A stretch of 32,238 bases of DNA from NCBI GenBank assembly GCA_047975295.1, contig JBKEDH010000039.1, positions 1-32,238 on the forward strand. Direction: 5' to 3'. Within the stretch, counting starts at the first letter, position 1. Each line of letters opens with the position of its first letter. Position numbers and translations under genes: made by a program. This document shows, piece after piece, positions 22,730-31,222 of the stretch. Source of the DNA: JBKEDH01 sp047975295. GTDB taxonomy: Bacteria > Bacteroidota > Bacteroidia > Flavobacteriales > Flavobacteriaceae. The notes beneath the pieces are model-generated. The model was not told the origin of the DNA. It saw only the letters and a list, made by a program, of their open reading frames with translations, and ran no database searches.

Positions 22730-24766
22730 ATGAAAAATTACCTTTTAAAACCGTTTGAATCTCCTTACAATACAGCACCTTTTTGTAAAATAAACCATAA
22801 AGATTTTTTACCGGCTTTTAAACAGTCTATTACAAAAGCCAAAGCAGAAATAGATGCCATAGTCCAAAATACCGAAGCTCCAACTTTTAAAAATACTATT
22901 GAAGCTTTAGAATTTTCGGGCGAACAATTGGACAGGATTTCAAGTATCTTTTTTAATTTGAATGCTGCCGAAACCAACGAACAAATCCAGAATATTGCCC
23001 AAGAAGTATCGCCATTATTATCGGAATTCGGTAATGACATTACGCTTAACGAAAATTTGTTCGACCGTATAAAGACCATTTACCAACAAAGAGAAGCACT
23101 TAACTTAACAACCGAACAGCTTAGGCTTTTGGAAAAAAAATACAAAAATTTTTCAAGAAACGGTGCCAATTTATCCGAAGATAAAAAACAACAACTCCGT
23201 GACATTGACAAACAATTAAGCCAATTAACCTTAAAATTTGGTGAAAATGTTTTGGCCGAGACCAATACATTCGAAATGTTTATAGAAAACGAAGACAACG
23301 TGTCCGGACTACCAGAAGGCGCTAAAGAAGCTGCTAAACAACTAGCAGAAAGCAAAGGTAAAAACGGATGGTTATTTACATTGGATTACCCAAGCTATAT
23401 CCCATTTGTAACCTATGCCAACAATAGGGAACTACGTAAAAAAATAAGCTTGGCCGCCGGAAGCAAAGGCTTTCATAACAATAAATTAGACAACCAAAAC
23501 ATTGTTTTAAACATCGTTAAACTGCGTTACGAGCGTGCCCAACTTTTAGGTTACAAAACACATGCCCATTTTGTTTTAGAGGAACGCATGGCAAAAACCC
23601 CCGAAAATGTTACTGCTTTTTTAAACGAACTGTTAGAAAAAGCCAAGCCCGCAGCCCAAAACCAATTTAAAACTCTTGAAAATTTTGCTAAAGAACAAGA
23701 TGGAATTGAACGTTTAGAAAAATGGGATGGCGCCTATTATGCCGAAAAGTTAAAACAGAAACTTTACCACTTGGACGACGAGCTGTTAAAACCCTATTTT
23801 AAGCTCGAAAATGTTATAAACGGAGCTTTTACGGTGGCCCAAAAGCTGTTCGATTTACATTTTGAAACCATCGACACCATCGACAAATATCACGACGACG
23901 TACTTACCTACAAAGTTACCGATGGCTCCGGAAACTTAATTGCCATTTTTTATGCCGACTTTTTCCCCAGAGCAGGAAAACGCAACGGTGCATGGATGAC
24001 ATCCTACAAACCACAGTATGTTAAAAATGACGAAAATTCTCGACCACATGTTTCTATAGTCTGTAATTTCACCAAACCCACCAAAACCAAACCATCACTT
24101 TTAAGCTTTAACGAGGTAACCACTTTATTCCATGAGTTTGGCCATGCACTTCACGGTATGCTTGCCAACACTACATACCCCAGTCTTTCGGGAACTAGTG
24201 TGTATTGGGATTTTGTAGAATTGCCAAGCCAGATTATGGAAAATTGGTGCTACGAAAAAGAAGCCTTAGAACTGTTTGCTGTACACTACGAAACAAGCGA
24301 TCCTATCCCTATGGAATTAGTTAACAAAATAAAAGAATCGGCTACTTTTAACGAAGGCATGCAAACCTTACGCCAGTTAAGTTTTGGCCTCTTGGACATG
24401 AGTTGGCACGCCAATACAGATCCAGCCCATATTACTTCGGTAAAAGCCCTCGAACTTAACGCCTTTAAAAGTACCACACTATACCCGGAAGTTAACGAAA
24501 ACTGTATGAGCACAGCATTTTCGCATATTTTTCAGGGCGGTTATTCCTCCGGTTATTACAGTTACAAATGGGCCGAAGTTTTAGATGCCGATGCTTTTGA
24601 GTATTTTAAAGAAAGTGGTATTTTTAACAAAACCGTTGCCGATAAATTTAAAAACCATATTTTATCTCAAGGCGGTACCGAAGACCCTATGGTACTGTAC
24701 AAACGCTTTCGCGGAAAAGAACCACAACCGAAAGCCCTTCTAAAACGGGCAGGATTGATTAAATAA
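22730..24766 (+). CDS. M3 family metallopeptidase (oligopeptidase A / dipeptidyl carboxypeptidase type)
   Basis: This zinc peptidase of the thimet oligopeptidase family degrades short peptides in the cytoplasm or periplasm. The zinc motif HEFGH is at about 468-472 (LFHEFGHALHGML), with the third ligand glutamate expected in the following helix (VELPSQIMENW). I chose the ATG at 22730 (MKNYLLKPFESPYNTAPF), giving 678 residues, since family members begin with NPLL/F-like starts. The longer frame from 22649 adds 27 unconserved residues. There is no signal peptide, so it is probably cytoplasmic. It is a single gene, divergent from the PadR operon. Confidence 0.93.
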   Translation: MKNYLLKPFESPYNTAPFCKINHKDFLPAFKQSITKAKAEIDAIVQNTEAPTFKNTIEALEFSGEQLDRISSIFFNLNAAETNEQIQNIAQEVSPLLSEFGNDITLNENLFDRIKTIYQQREALNLTTEQLRLLEKKYKNFSRNGANLSEDKKQQLRDIDKQLSQLTLKFGENVLAETNTFEMFIENEDNVSGLPEGAKEAAKQLAESKGKNGWLFTLDYPSYIPFVTYANNRELRKKISLAAGSKGFHNNKLDNQNIVLNIVKLRYERAQLLGYKTHAHFVLEERMAKTPENVTAFLNELLEKAKPAAQNQFKTLENFAKEQDGIERLEKWDGAYYAEKLKQKLYHLDDELLKPYFKLENVINGAFTVAQKLFDLHFETIDTIDKYHDDVLTYKVTDGSGNLIAIFYADFFPRAGKRNGAWMTSYKPQYVKNDENSRPHVSIVCNFTKPTKTKPSLLSFNEVTTLFHEFGHALHGMLANTTYPSLSGTSVYWDFVELPSQIMENWCYEKEALELFAVHYETSDPIPMELVNKIKESATFNEGMQTLRQLSFGLLDMSWHANTDPAHITSVKALELNAFKSTTLYPEVNENCMSTAFSHIFQGGYSSGYYSYKWAEVLDADAFEYFKESGIFNKTVADKFKNHILSQGGTEDPMVLYKRFRGKEPQPKALLKRAGLIK

Positions 24767-24886
24767 TTTAGAATATTATACTTGAACTTATCGTTGACTT
24801 TTCTATTTAAGCATTTTTTAACTTTTGGTTATTAATTTCTAACTTTCAATCTAAAAACACTATTTTTATAGAAAGATTAAAATCGA

Positions 24887-25441
24887 ATGCCAAAACACGA
24901 CATCAATCCTGAAAAATGGATCGATTTACATGCCGATTATTTGTTTAACTACACTTTTTCGCGTGTGAAAGATAGGGATATCGCACAAGATTTGGTACAG
25001 GAAACTTTTTTGGCCGGATTAAAATCTATGAAAAACTTTAAAGGTGAAGCCAGCGAACGCACTTGGCTTACATCTATTTTAAAACGTAAAATAATCGATT
25101 ATTACAGAAAAGCCAACTCCAATAAAGGTAGAGCCGAAGTTCTTATGAGCCAAAACAAACAAAACAAATCGGATGGTGATTGGATAGAGAAGAACGTACC
25201 TGATATTTTTACCAAAACCGCCGAAGATAATATCGAGAATACAGAACTTAGACACGCCATACATGATTGTTTAAACAAACTGCCCCAAAAGCAGGCTACG
25301 GTTTTTAAAATGAAAACCATTGAAGGCTTGGAGACCCAAACAATATGTAACGAATTGAATATTACGGCATCCAATCTATGGGTAATAATACATAGAGCCC
25401 GTGCTGCAATGGCAAATTGTTTAAAGAAAAACTGGTTATAA
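24887..25441 (+). CDS. ECF-type sigma-70 factor
   Basis: This 184-residue sigma factor has only regions 2 and 4. Region 2 spans about 14-76 (LFNYTFSRVKDRDIAQDLVQETFLAGL, then TWLTSILKRKIIDYYRK), which binds core polymerase and the -10 element. Region 4 spans about 121-184 (LNKLPQKQATVFKMKTIEGLETQTICNELNITASNLWVIIHRAR), a helix-turn-helix for the -35 element. Its stop overlaps the start of a small cysteine/histidine protein by one base, the classic layout of an ECF factor with its anti-sigma. The signal and regulon are unknown. Confidence 0.95.
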   Translation: MPKHDINPEKWIDLHADYLFNYTFSRVKDRDIAQDLVQETFLAGLKSMKNFKGEASERTWLTSILKRKIIDYYRKANSNKGRAEVLMSQNKQNKSDGDWIEKNVPDIFTKTAEDNIENTELRHAIHDCLNKLPQKQATVFKMKTIEGLETQTICNELNITASNLWVIIHRARAAMANCLKKNWL

Positions 25442-25710
25442 TGATGCCAAAATTTTACACATTACTATTAAAATGCAGACAAGCAAATCATGTATGCAAC
25501 AAATCGCAGTATGCAGAAGCTTCCTTATGGGAAAAAGTTAGACTACACTTTCATTTAACATACTGTCCAAGTTGTTCTGCCTTTAGCAAAAACAACCATA
25601 AACTAACACAAACCGTAAAGAAATCGAAAATAACCTGCCTTAACAGGAATCAAAAAAAATCGATTAAAGAAACCTTTATGGTGGCCTTAAAAAAAATGTC
25701 TGTCCAGTAG
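25441..25710 (+). CDS. Small zinc-finger anti-sigma-like protein
   Basis: Starting at the ATG that overlaps the sigma factor stop (25441), this gives 89 residues. It carries H38-x3-C42-x2-C45 (HLTYCPSC), the zinc motif of ZAS-type anti-sigma factors, with C12, H17 or C19 as possible extra ligand. There is no membrane segment, so unlike many ZAS proteins it would be soluble and could sense redox or metal changes in the cytoplasm. Its tail is lysine-rich. The last 24 bp overlap the end of the convergent UbiA-like gene. The anti-sigma role is inferred from position and motif. Confidence 0.75.
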   Translation: MMPKFYTLLLKCRQANHVCNKSQYAEASLWEKVRLHFHLTYCPSCSAFSKNNHKLTQTVKKSKITCLNRNQKKSIKETFMVALKKMSVQ

Positions 25711-26532
25711 CACTAATAACAACCAGACCACAGGTACGGCTTCAACCCAAAATGAGCTATAATATTTTTTCTGTGTTTTGGTTGCACCCAATATCAACAA
25801 TAAAGTTAATGTTGCCACCAGACCAAGCTCAATAAAATTCATAATTAAAAAATCAGCTTTTAAAAACTCTAACAGTACAAATATTTTCATTAAGACAAAA
25901 CCTAATATTTTTGTTTTTTTTACACCGATTTTTTGGGGTATGGTAGCCAGTTTTAAGCTATCGAACTGCATATCACGAATTTCGAAAGGCAACATTAACG
26001 CAATAACAAACACAAAACGCTGCACAGCAGTAATCGTAACATGGCTATCGATACCATTATAACCATTGTTCTCCAAGGGCAAAAATACCGTAACCCCAGC
26101 CCAGACCAAACCTATCAAATATACTTTTATACCTCTTACGCTACGTAAATTATGCTTATGGTCCAAATAAAAACGTTTAGGCAAAAACGGGATGGCATAC
26201 AAAAAGGTAACCACTCCAAAGCCACAAATATAAAGTAGTGTTTTTATTTTAAGCTGTAACATAAAACCCAACATAAACAAAGAACAAAAAAACGAAAACC
26301 ATTGTATGTATTTTAGCCAACGAGCTATTTGCCTATAATACGATTTGGCAGTTCCAAAATACTTAACAAAATTATATCCCGTTACAGAAGCAAAAAAAAC
26401 AAAGCCCAGTAAGACTTTATCGAAGGGCAACTTAAATTCCATAAGTGTAATATAAGTTAACGAAACTACCGACAATGCCACATGGATACTACTATTTATA
26501 TAAAAGTCGAGTCCTTGTTTTAAATACTTCAT
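25687..26532 (-). CDS. UbiA-like membrane protein with one Asp motif missing
   Basis: This 281-residue protein has seven or eight membrane helices. It retains the second UbiA prenyltransferase motif as EIRD187-MQF-D191...IPQKIG, with the loop YAIPFLP...LRSVRGIKVYLIGLVWAGVTV typical of the fold. The first motif, normally NDxxDxxxD, reads N54-F-V-K-Y-F-G, so its aspartates are lost. UbiA enzymes use both motifs to hold Mg-diphosphate, so ordinary prenyl transfer is doubtful. It may be a specialised or inactive family member. It is a single gene, divergent from gcvP and overlapping the end of the anti-sigma-like gene by 24 bp. Confidence 0.8.
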   Translation of the reverse strand: MKYLKQGLDFYINSSIHVALSVVSLTYITLMEFKLPFDKVLLGFVFFASVTGYNFVKYFGTAKSYYRQIARWLKYIQWFSFFCSLFMLGFMLQLKIKTLLYICGFGVVTFLYAIPFLPKRFYLDHKHNLRSVRGIKVYLIGLVWAGVTVFLPLENNGYNGIDSHVTITAVQRFVFVIALMLPFEIRDMQFDSLKLATIPQKIGVKKTKILGFVLMKIFVLLEFLKADFLIMNFIELGLVATLTLLLILGATKTQKKYYSSFWVEAVPVVWLLLVLLDRHFF

Positions 26533-26537
26533 AACAG

Positions 26538-26545
26538 CAAAAATA
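26538..26545 (-). promoter_or_regulatory. -7 box just upstream of the UbiA-like gene
   Basis: The minus strand reads TATTTTTG, an exact consensus match, ending only 5 bp before the ATG at 26532. TTG triplets lie 13 and 16 bp upstream of it. If used, transcription would start at or near the start codon, giving a leaderless message. Confidence 0.4.
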
Positions 26546-26619
26546 AATAAAGTGTTAACAACAATGTTAAATGTTTAAAACTTTCAATATTTTACAGATA
26601 AACACCCCTAAATAATACT

Positions 26620-26627
26620 TATTTTTG
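26620..26627 (+). promoter_or_regulatory. -7 box for gcvP
   Basis: TATTTTTG followed by C lies 28 bp before the gcvP ATG and matches TAnnTTTG. No clear -33 TTTG is found. No glycine riboswitch is visible in the short leader. Confidence 0.45.
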
Positions 26628-26655
26628 CGCATCGTTCAAAAAAAATCATGTTTTA

Positions 26656-29505
26656 ATGAATACAAACGCTTTTACACTGCGCCATATTGGCCCTGGAGAA
26701 AACGACCGAAACACTATGTTAGAGACTATTGGTGTTTCATCTTTAGAGCAATTAATTTACGAAACCATTCCGGACGATATCCGTTTGGAAAAAGAGTTGA
26801 AATTAGATGCACCCATGACCGAGTATGAGTATCTTAATCATATACAAGCACTATCGTCTAAAAATAAGGTTTACAAGACGTATATTGGTTTAGGCTATCA
26901 TCCAACAATATTACCTGCGGTTATCCAACGTAATATTTTGGAAAATCCAAGTTGGTACACGGCCTACACACCCTACCAGGCCGAAATAGCCCAAGGCCGA
27001 TTGGAGGCTTTATTAAATTTCCAAACTATAGTTATCGATTTAACAGGTATGGAAATTGCCAACGCATCGCTACTTGACGAGGCCACGGCAGCTGCAGAAG
27101 CCATGGGCTTACTTTTTGCCGTACGTAGCCGTGAGCAGAAAAAAGAAGGTGTAAACAAATTTTTTGTTTCAAAACATATTTTACCACAAACTTTATCGGT
27201 TTTACAAACAAGAGCCTTGCCCATTGACATAGAATTGGTTATTGGTGATGAAGAGTCTTTCGATTTTTCTTCGGATTTTTTTGGTGCTCTTTTACAATAT
27301 CCGGGTAAGCATGGAAACATATCCAATATTGAAGCTTTTACGAAAAAAGCAAACGAAGCCCATATTAAAGTAGCTGTTGCAGCCGATATTTTAAGTTTGA
27401 TAAAACTTGAAGCCCCTGGTAAATTTGGTGTTGATGTTGTAGTAGGCTCTACCCAACGTTTCGGTATCCCAATGGGATATGGTGGCCCGCATGCTGCATT
27501 TTTTGCAACAAAGGAAGCCTATAAGCGTGATATTCCCGGACGTATAATTGGTGTTACAAAAGATAAAGATGGTAACCGTGCATTACGCATGGCCTTACAA
27601 ACACGCGAACAACATATAAAACGAGACAAAGCGACTTCAAACATTTGTACAGCACAGGTTTTATTGGCTGTTATGGCAAGTATGTACGCCGTATATCATG
27701 GCCCCAAAGGTTTAATGTTTATAGCCAACAAAGTACATAATGCAGCCACTACCCTATCGGATGTTTTAACGGTACTGGGCTACAAACAACTAAACAAAAA
27801 CTTTTTTGATACACTACAAGTAAAAGCCAAAGCCAAGAAAATTGAAAAGCTTGCCAAAAAGAAAAAAATCAATTTATATTATCCAAACAAAAAAACAGTT
27901 GTTATCGCCCTTAACGAAACAACTTCGGTAAAAGATTTAAACGATATTATCTATATTTTTGCAAAAGCAGCTAAAAAACAGACCTTAAAAATAAGTGCTT
28001 TTGCAGAAAACAATGCAATTCCTGATAACTTAGAACGTAACTCGGTATTTTTAACCGATTCGGTATTTAATTCGTACCATTCCGAAACCGAATTGATGCG
28101 CTACATCAAAAAACTGGAACGTAAAGATTTGGCTCTGAACCACTCCATGATTTCCCTTGGTTCATGTACCATGAAACTTAATGCAGCATCAGAAATGTTA
28201 CCATTAAGTAATCCACAATGGGGAAGCATCCATCCGTTTGTTCCAAAAAAGCAGGCAAAAGGTTATTTAGAAGTACTAAAGACATTAGAAAAACAATTAA
28301 CCGAAATTACTGGATTTGCGGCCACATCATTACAACCCAATTCCGGTGCACAGGGTGAGTTTGCGGGTTTAATGGTAATAAAAGCCTATCACGAATCGCG
28401 TGGTGAAAACTACAGAAACATTTGCCTAATTCCCGCATCGGCCCATGGCACCAATCCCGCCAGTGCTGTTATGGCAGGTATGAAAGTAGTGGTTACAAAG
28501 TCTACACCCGAAGGCAATATCGATGTTAATGATTTACGAGAAAAAGCTATTTTACACAAAGATAATCTGTCCTGTTTAATGGTTACCTACCCCTCAACGC
28601 ACGGTGTTTACGAATCGGCCATTAAGGAAATTACCAATATAATCCATGATAATGGCGGACAGGTTTATATGGATGGTGCCAATATGAACGCCCAAGTTGG
28701 TTTAACTAACCCCGGGCAAATAGGTGCCGATGTTTGTCACCTCAATTTACATAAAACATTTGCCATACCGCACGGTGGTGGTGGTCCTGGCGTAGGCCCT
28801 ATTTGTGTGGCTAAGCAATTAAAACCGTTTTTACCGGGGAATCCGTTAGTAAAATCGGGTGGAAAAAAAGCCATTTCGGCCATTTCAGCAGCACCTTTTG
28901 GTTCTGCTTTGGTTTGTTTGATTTCCTATGGTTATATTAAAATGCTCGGTACCGAAGGGCTAACCGAATCAACCAAAATAGCCATTTTAAATGCCAATTA
29001 TATTAAAAGCAGACTACAAGGAAATTTCGACACGCTTTACTCTGGAGAGCGTGGTCGTGCAGCACACGAAATGATCGTAGACTGCCGTCCATTTAAAGCT
29101 CATGGTATAGAAGTTGGCGATATAGCCAAACGTTTAATGGATTACGGTTTCCATGCGCCAACGGTATCGTTTCCGGTTGCCGGAACTTTAATGATAGAAC
29201 CGACAGAAAGCGAAAATAAAGCTGAAATAGACCGTTTTTGTGATGCTATGATTGCCATTAAAAATGAAATTGACAATATTTCCGCTGAAGACGATAACAA
29301 CATACTAAAAAACGCACCACATACTTTAGGTATGATTACAGCCGATAACTGGCCACTTCCATACACAAGAGAGGCTGCTGCATTTCCGTTGGACTATGTA
29401 AAAGAAAACAAATTCTGGCCTTCGGTAAGACGTGTGGATGATGCCTATGGCGACCGAAATCTGGTATGTTCGTGTACTCCCACCGAAGCATACGCCGAAA
29501 TTTAA
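26656..29505 (+). CDS. gcvP: Glycine dehydrogenase (decarboxylating), P protein
   Basis: This 949-residue full-length P protein of the glycine cleavage system decarboxylates glycine with PLP and passes the aminomethyl group to lipoyl-H protein. It is the single-chain type, with N-terminal and C-terminal halves both related to aminotransferases. The PLP lysine is K700 in CHLNLHKTFAIPHGGGGPG, followed by the glycine-rich loop. The N-terminus FTLRHIGPGENDRNTML and the C-terminal region (WPSVRRVDDAYGDRNLVCSC) are typical. The partner genes gcvT and gcvH are not in this window, as is usual in flavobacteria. A large hairpin with a T-run lies downstream. Confidence 0.98.
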   Translation: MNTNAFTLRHIGPGENDRNTMLETIGVSSLEQLIYETIPDDIRLEKELKLDAPMTEYEYLNHIQALSSKNKVYKTYIGLGYHPTILPAVIQRNILENPSWYTAYTPYQAEIAQGRLEALLNFQTIVIDLTGMEIANASLLDEATAAAEAMGLLFAVRSREQKKEGVNKFFVSKHILPQTLSVLQTRALPIDIELVIGDEESFDFSSDFFGALLQYPGKHGNISNIEAFTKKANEAHIKVAVAADILSLIKLEAPGKFGVDVVVGSTQRFGIPMGYGGPHAAFFATKEAYKRDIPGRIIGVTKDKDGNRALRMALQTREQHIKRDKATSNICTAQVLLAVMASMYAVYHGPKGLMFIANKVHNAATTLSDVLTVLGYKQLNKNFFDTLQVKAKAKKIEKLAKKKKINLYYPNKKTVVIALNETTSVKDLNDIIYIFAKAAKKQTLKISAFAENNAIPDNLERNSVFLTDSVFNSYHSETELMRYIKKLERKDLALNHSMISLGSCTMKLNAASEMLPLSNPQWGSIHPFVPKKQAKGYLEVLKTLEKQLTEITGFAATSLQPNSGAQGEFAGLMVIKAYHESRGENYRNICLIPASAHGTNPASAVMAGMKVVVTKSTPEGNIDVNDLREKAILHKDNLSCLMVTYPSTHGVYESAIKEITNIIHDNGGQVYMDGANMNAQVGLTNPGQIGADVCHLNLHKTFAIPHGGGGPGVGPICVAKQLKPFLPGNPLVKSGGKKAISAISAAPFGSALVCLISYGYIKMLGTEGLTESTKIAILNANYIKSRLQGNFDTLYSGERGRAAHEMIVDCRPFKAHGIEVGDIAKRLMDYGFHAPTVSFPVAGTLMIEPTESENKAEIDRFCDAMIAIKNEIDNISAEDDNNILKNAPHTLGMITADNWPLPYTREAAAFPLDYVKENKFWPSVRRVDDAYGDRNLVCSCTPTEAYAEI

Positions 29506-29541
29506 ACTTAGTGTTGAACATCGTAAAATAAAAACAAGTTC

Positions 29542-29606
29542 TAATTGCCTTTTATTAAAAAGCATGTATCTTTATATACTGCTAAATAAAAGGCAATTAT
29601 TTTTTT
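29542..29606 (+). terminator. Long hairpin plus T-run between gcvP and the KAS III gene
   Basis: Arms 29542-29556 (TAATTGCCTTTTATT) and 29585-29599 are perfect 15-bp complements. Inside, AGCA-T-GTAT and ATAC-TGCT can extend the stem, leaving a small loop. Seven T (29600-29606) follow, and the next base is the A of the ketoacyl synthase ATG. For readthrough from gcvP this has the form of an intrinsic terminator. The right arm also holds AAAAGG (29588-29593), a possible ribosome site. Confidence 0.75.
29545..29574 (+). promoter_or_regulatory. Candidate promoter inside the hairpin
   Basis: TTG (29545-29547), a 19-bp spacer and TATCTTTA (29567-29574) resemble a Bacteroidota promoter with one mismatch in the -7 box. 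A transcript from here would begin near 29580 and contain only the right arm, so it would escape the hairpin. Confidence 0.45.
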
Positions 29607-30665
29607 ATGACTATAAAAATAACAGGTGTTGGAAGCTACATTCCAGAAATTATCAAAAAAAACGAAGCTTTTAACAACCACCACTTTTTAAACAACGACG
29701 GAACAGATTTTAAAGCACCCAACAAGGTTATTATAGAAAAATTCAAAGCCATAACAGGTATTGAAGAAAGGCGCTATGCCAGCCCCGATTTAACCTCATC
29801 CAATCTTGCCTTTTTTGCTGCCGAAAAAGCTATTTCCGATGCTAAAATAAACAAGGAAACTTTAGATTATATTATTGTTGCCCATAACTTTGGCGATGTA
29901 AAATATAACACTAAACAAAGCGATGTACTGCCTTCGCTATCGGTTCGAGTAAAACACAAGCTACAAATTAAAAATCCGAAATGTGTAGCTTACGACATCC
30001 TTTTCGGTTGCCCCGGCTGGATTGAAGGCGTTATACAGGCACATGCCTTTATAAAAGCAGGAATAGCAAAACGCTGTTTGGTTATTGGTTCGGAAACCCT
30101 TTCTCGGGTAGTTGATGAACATGATCGGGATGCCATGATTTTTTCCGATGGCGCGGGCGCTACCATTATAGAAGCTACCAGCGAGCAAGGGGGTATCTTA
30201 GCTCACGAAACGGTTACCTATGCTTTAGATGAAGCTTACTATCTTAGCTACAATTGTTCATACAACAAAACACTAGACCCTAATACGAAATATATAAAAA
30301 TGGAAGGACGCAAAATTTACGAATTTGCCCTAAACCACGTTCCCTTAGCCATGAAATCATGCCTTGATACTAGTGGAATAGATATTTCGGAAGTAAAAAA
30401 GATTTTTATACACCAAGCCAACGAAAAAATGGATGAAGCTATTTTAAAACGTTTCTATCGCTTGTACAAAACAAAAATTCCCGAAAATATTATGCCCATG
30501 AGCATACAAAAGCTTGGCAATAGTTCGGTGGCTACCATTCCTACCCTTTTCGATTTGGTAAAACAGAATAAATTGGAAAACCACAGCCTTAATAAAGGCG
30601 ATATTATTATATTCGCAAGTGTTGGTGCCGGCATGCACATTAATGCTTTTGTTTATCAATATTAA
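29607..30665 (+). CDS. 3-oxoacyl-ACP synthase III family ketosynthase
   Basis: This 352-residue thiolase-fold enzyme of the KAS III (FabH-like) family has the complete Cys-His-Asn triad: C135 (DILFGCPGW), H269 (IFIHQAN) and N305 (GNSSVAT). The N-terminus MTIKITGVGSYIPE is typical, which fixes the start right after the T-run. KAS III enzymes condense an acyl-CoA with malonyl-ACP, but relatives make alkyl-resorcinols, olefins or quinolones. The FGCPGW active-site context and the absence of other fab genes nearby suggest a specialised role over the housekeeping FabH. It is followed after 14 bp by a methyltransferase and then a glycosyltransferase, probably one operon. Confidence 0.9.
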   Translation: MTIKITGVGSYIPEIIKKNEAFNNHHFLNNDGTDFKAPNKVIIEKFKAITGIEERRYASPDLTSSNLAFFAAEKAISDAKINKETLDYIIVAHNFGDVKYNTKQSDVLPSLSVRVKHKLQIKNPKCVAYDILFGCPGWIEGVIQAHAFIKAGIAKRCLVIGSETLSRVVDEHDRDAMIFSDGAGATIIEATSEQGGILAHETVTYALDEAYYLSYNCSYNKTLDPNTKYIKMEGRKIYEFALNHVPLAMKSCLDTSGIDISEVKKIFIHQANEKMDEAILKRFYRLYKTKIPENIMPMSIQKLGNSSVATIPTLFDLVKQNKLENHSLNKGDIIIFASVGAGMHINAFVYQY

Positions 30666-30679
30666 AGAATATCCATTTT

Positions 30680-31201
30680 ATGTATAACGGAAAAATACCG
30701 CATAAGCGTTATCAGTTAACATTAGATTTTTTAAAGAGACATATTAATACTTCCGAAACTATTTTAGATTTGGGTATTGAAAATCCGTTTTCTAAAGTAC
30801 TCAAAAACAATGGGTTTTCGGTAGAAAACACCAAAGGAGAAGATTTAGATTTTAATGTAAGCAGCGTTACCAACAGCAATGCCTCTGTAATAACAGCATT
30901 CGAAATCTTCGAGCATCTATTATCGCCCTTTACCGTATTACAGGCCATAAAAGCAAATAAAATAATTGTTAGTGTACCATTACGGCTATGGTTTTCTACG
31001 GCCTATCGAAGTAAAACCGACCCATGGGACCGACATTATCACGAATTTGAAGATTGGCAATTGGATTGGCTTTTGGAAAAAACAGGATGGAAAGTAATAG
31101 CCCGAAAAAAATGGACAAATCCAACCAAAAAATTAGGTTTTCGTACCATTTTACGTTGGTTTACACCACGTTATTATATTGTTTATGCCGAAAGAGCTTA
31201 A
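30680..31201 (+). CDS. SAM-dependent methyltransferase-like protein
   Basis: This 173-residue protein resembles small class I methyltransferases. Motif I is present in weakened form (ILDLGIENPFS, 28-38, without the usual GxGxG), the acidic end of strand 2 is GEDLDF (53-58), and EIFEHL (75-80) corresponds to the post-II region. WDRHYHEF (116-123) is the histidine-bearing segment seen in Methyltransf_23-type proteins. The weak SAM loop leaves activity uncertain. It starts 14 bp after the ketosynthase gene and ends 21 bp before the glycosyltransferase, so it probably acts on the same product. Confidence 0.8.
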   Translation: MYNGKIPHKRYQLTLDFLKRHINTSETILDLGIENPFSKVLKNNGFSVENTKGEDLDFNVSSVTNSNASVITAFEIFEHLLSPFTVLQAIKANKIIVSVPLRLWFSTAYRSKTDPWDRHYHEFEDWQLDWLLEKTGWKVIARKKWTNPTKKLGFRTILRWFTPRYYIVYAERA

Positions 31202-31222
31202 TTTTTTTGAATATTTAATCTT

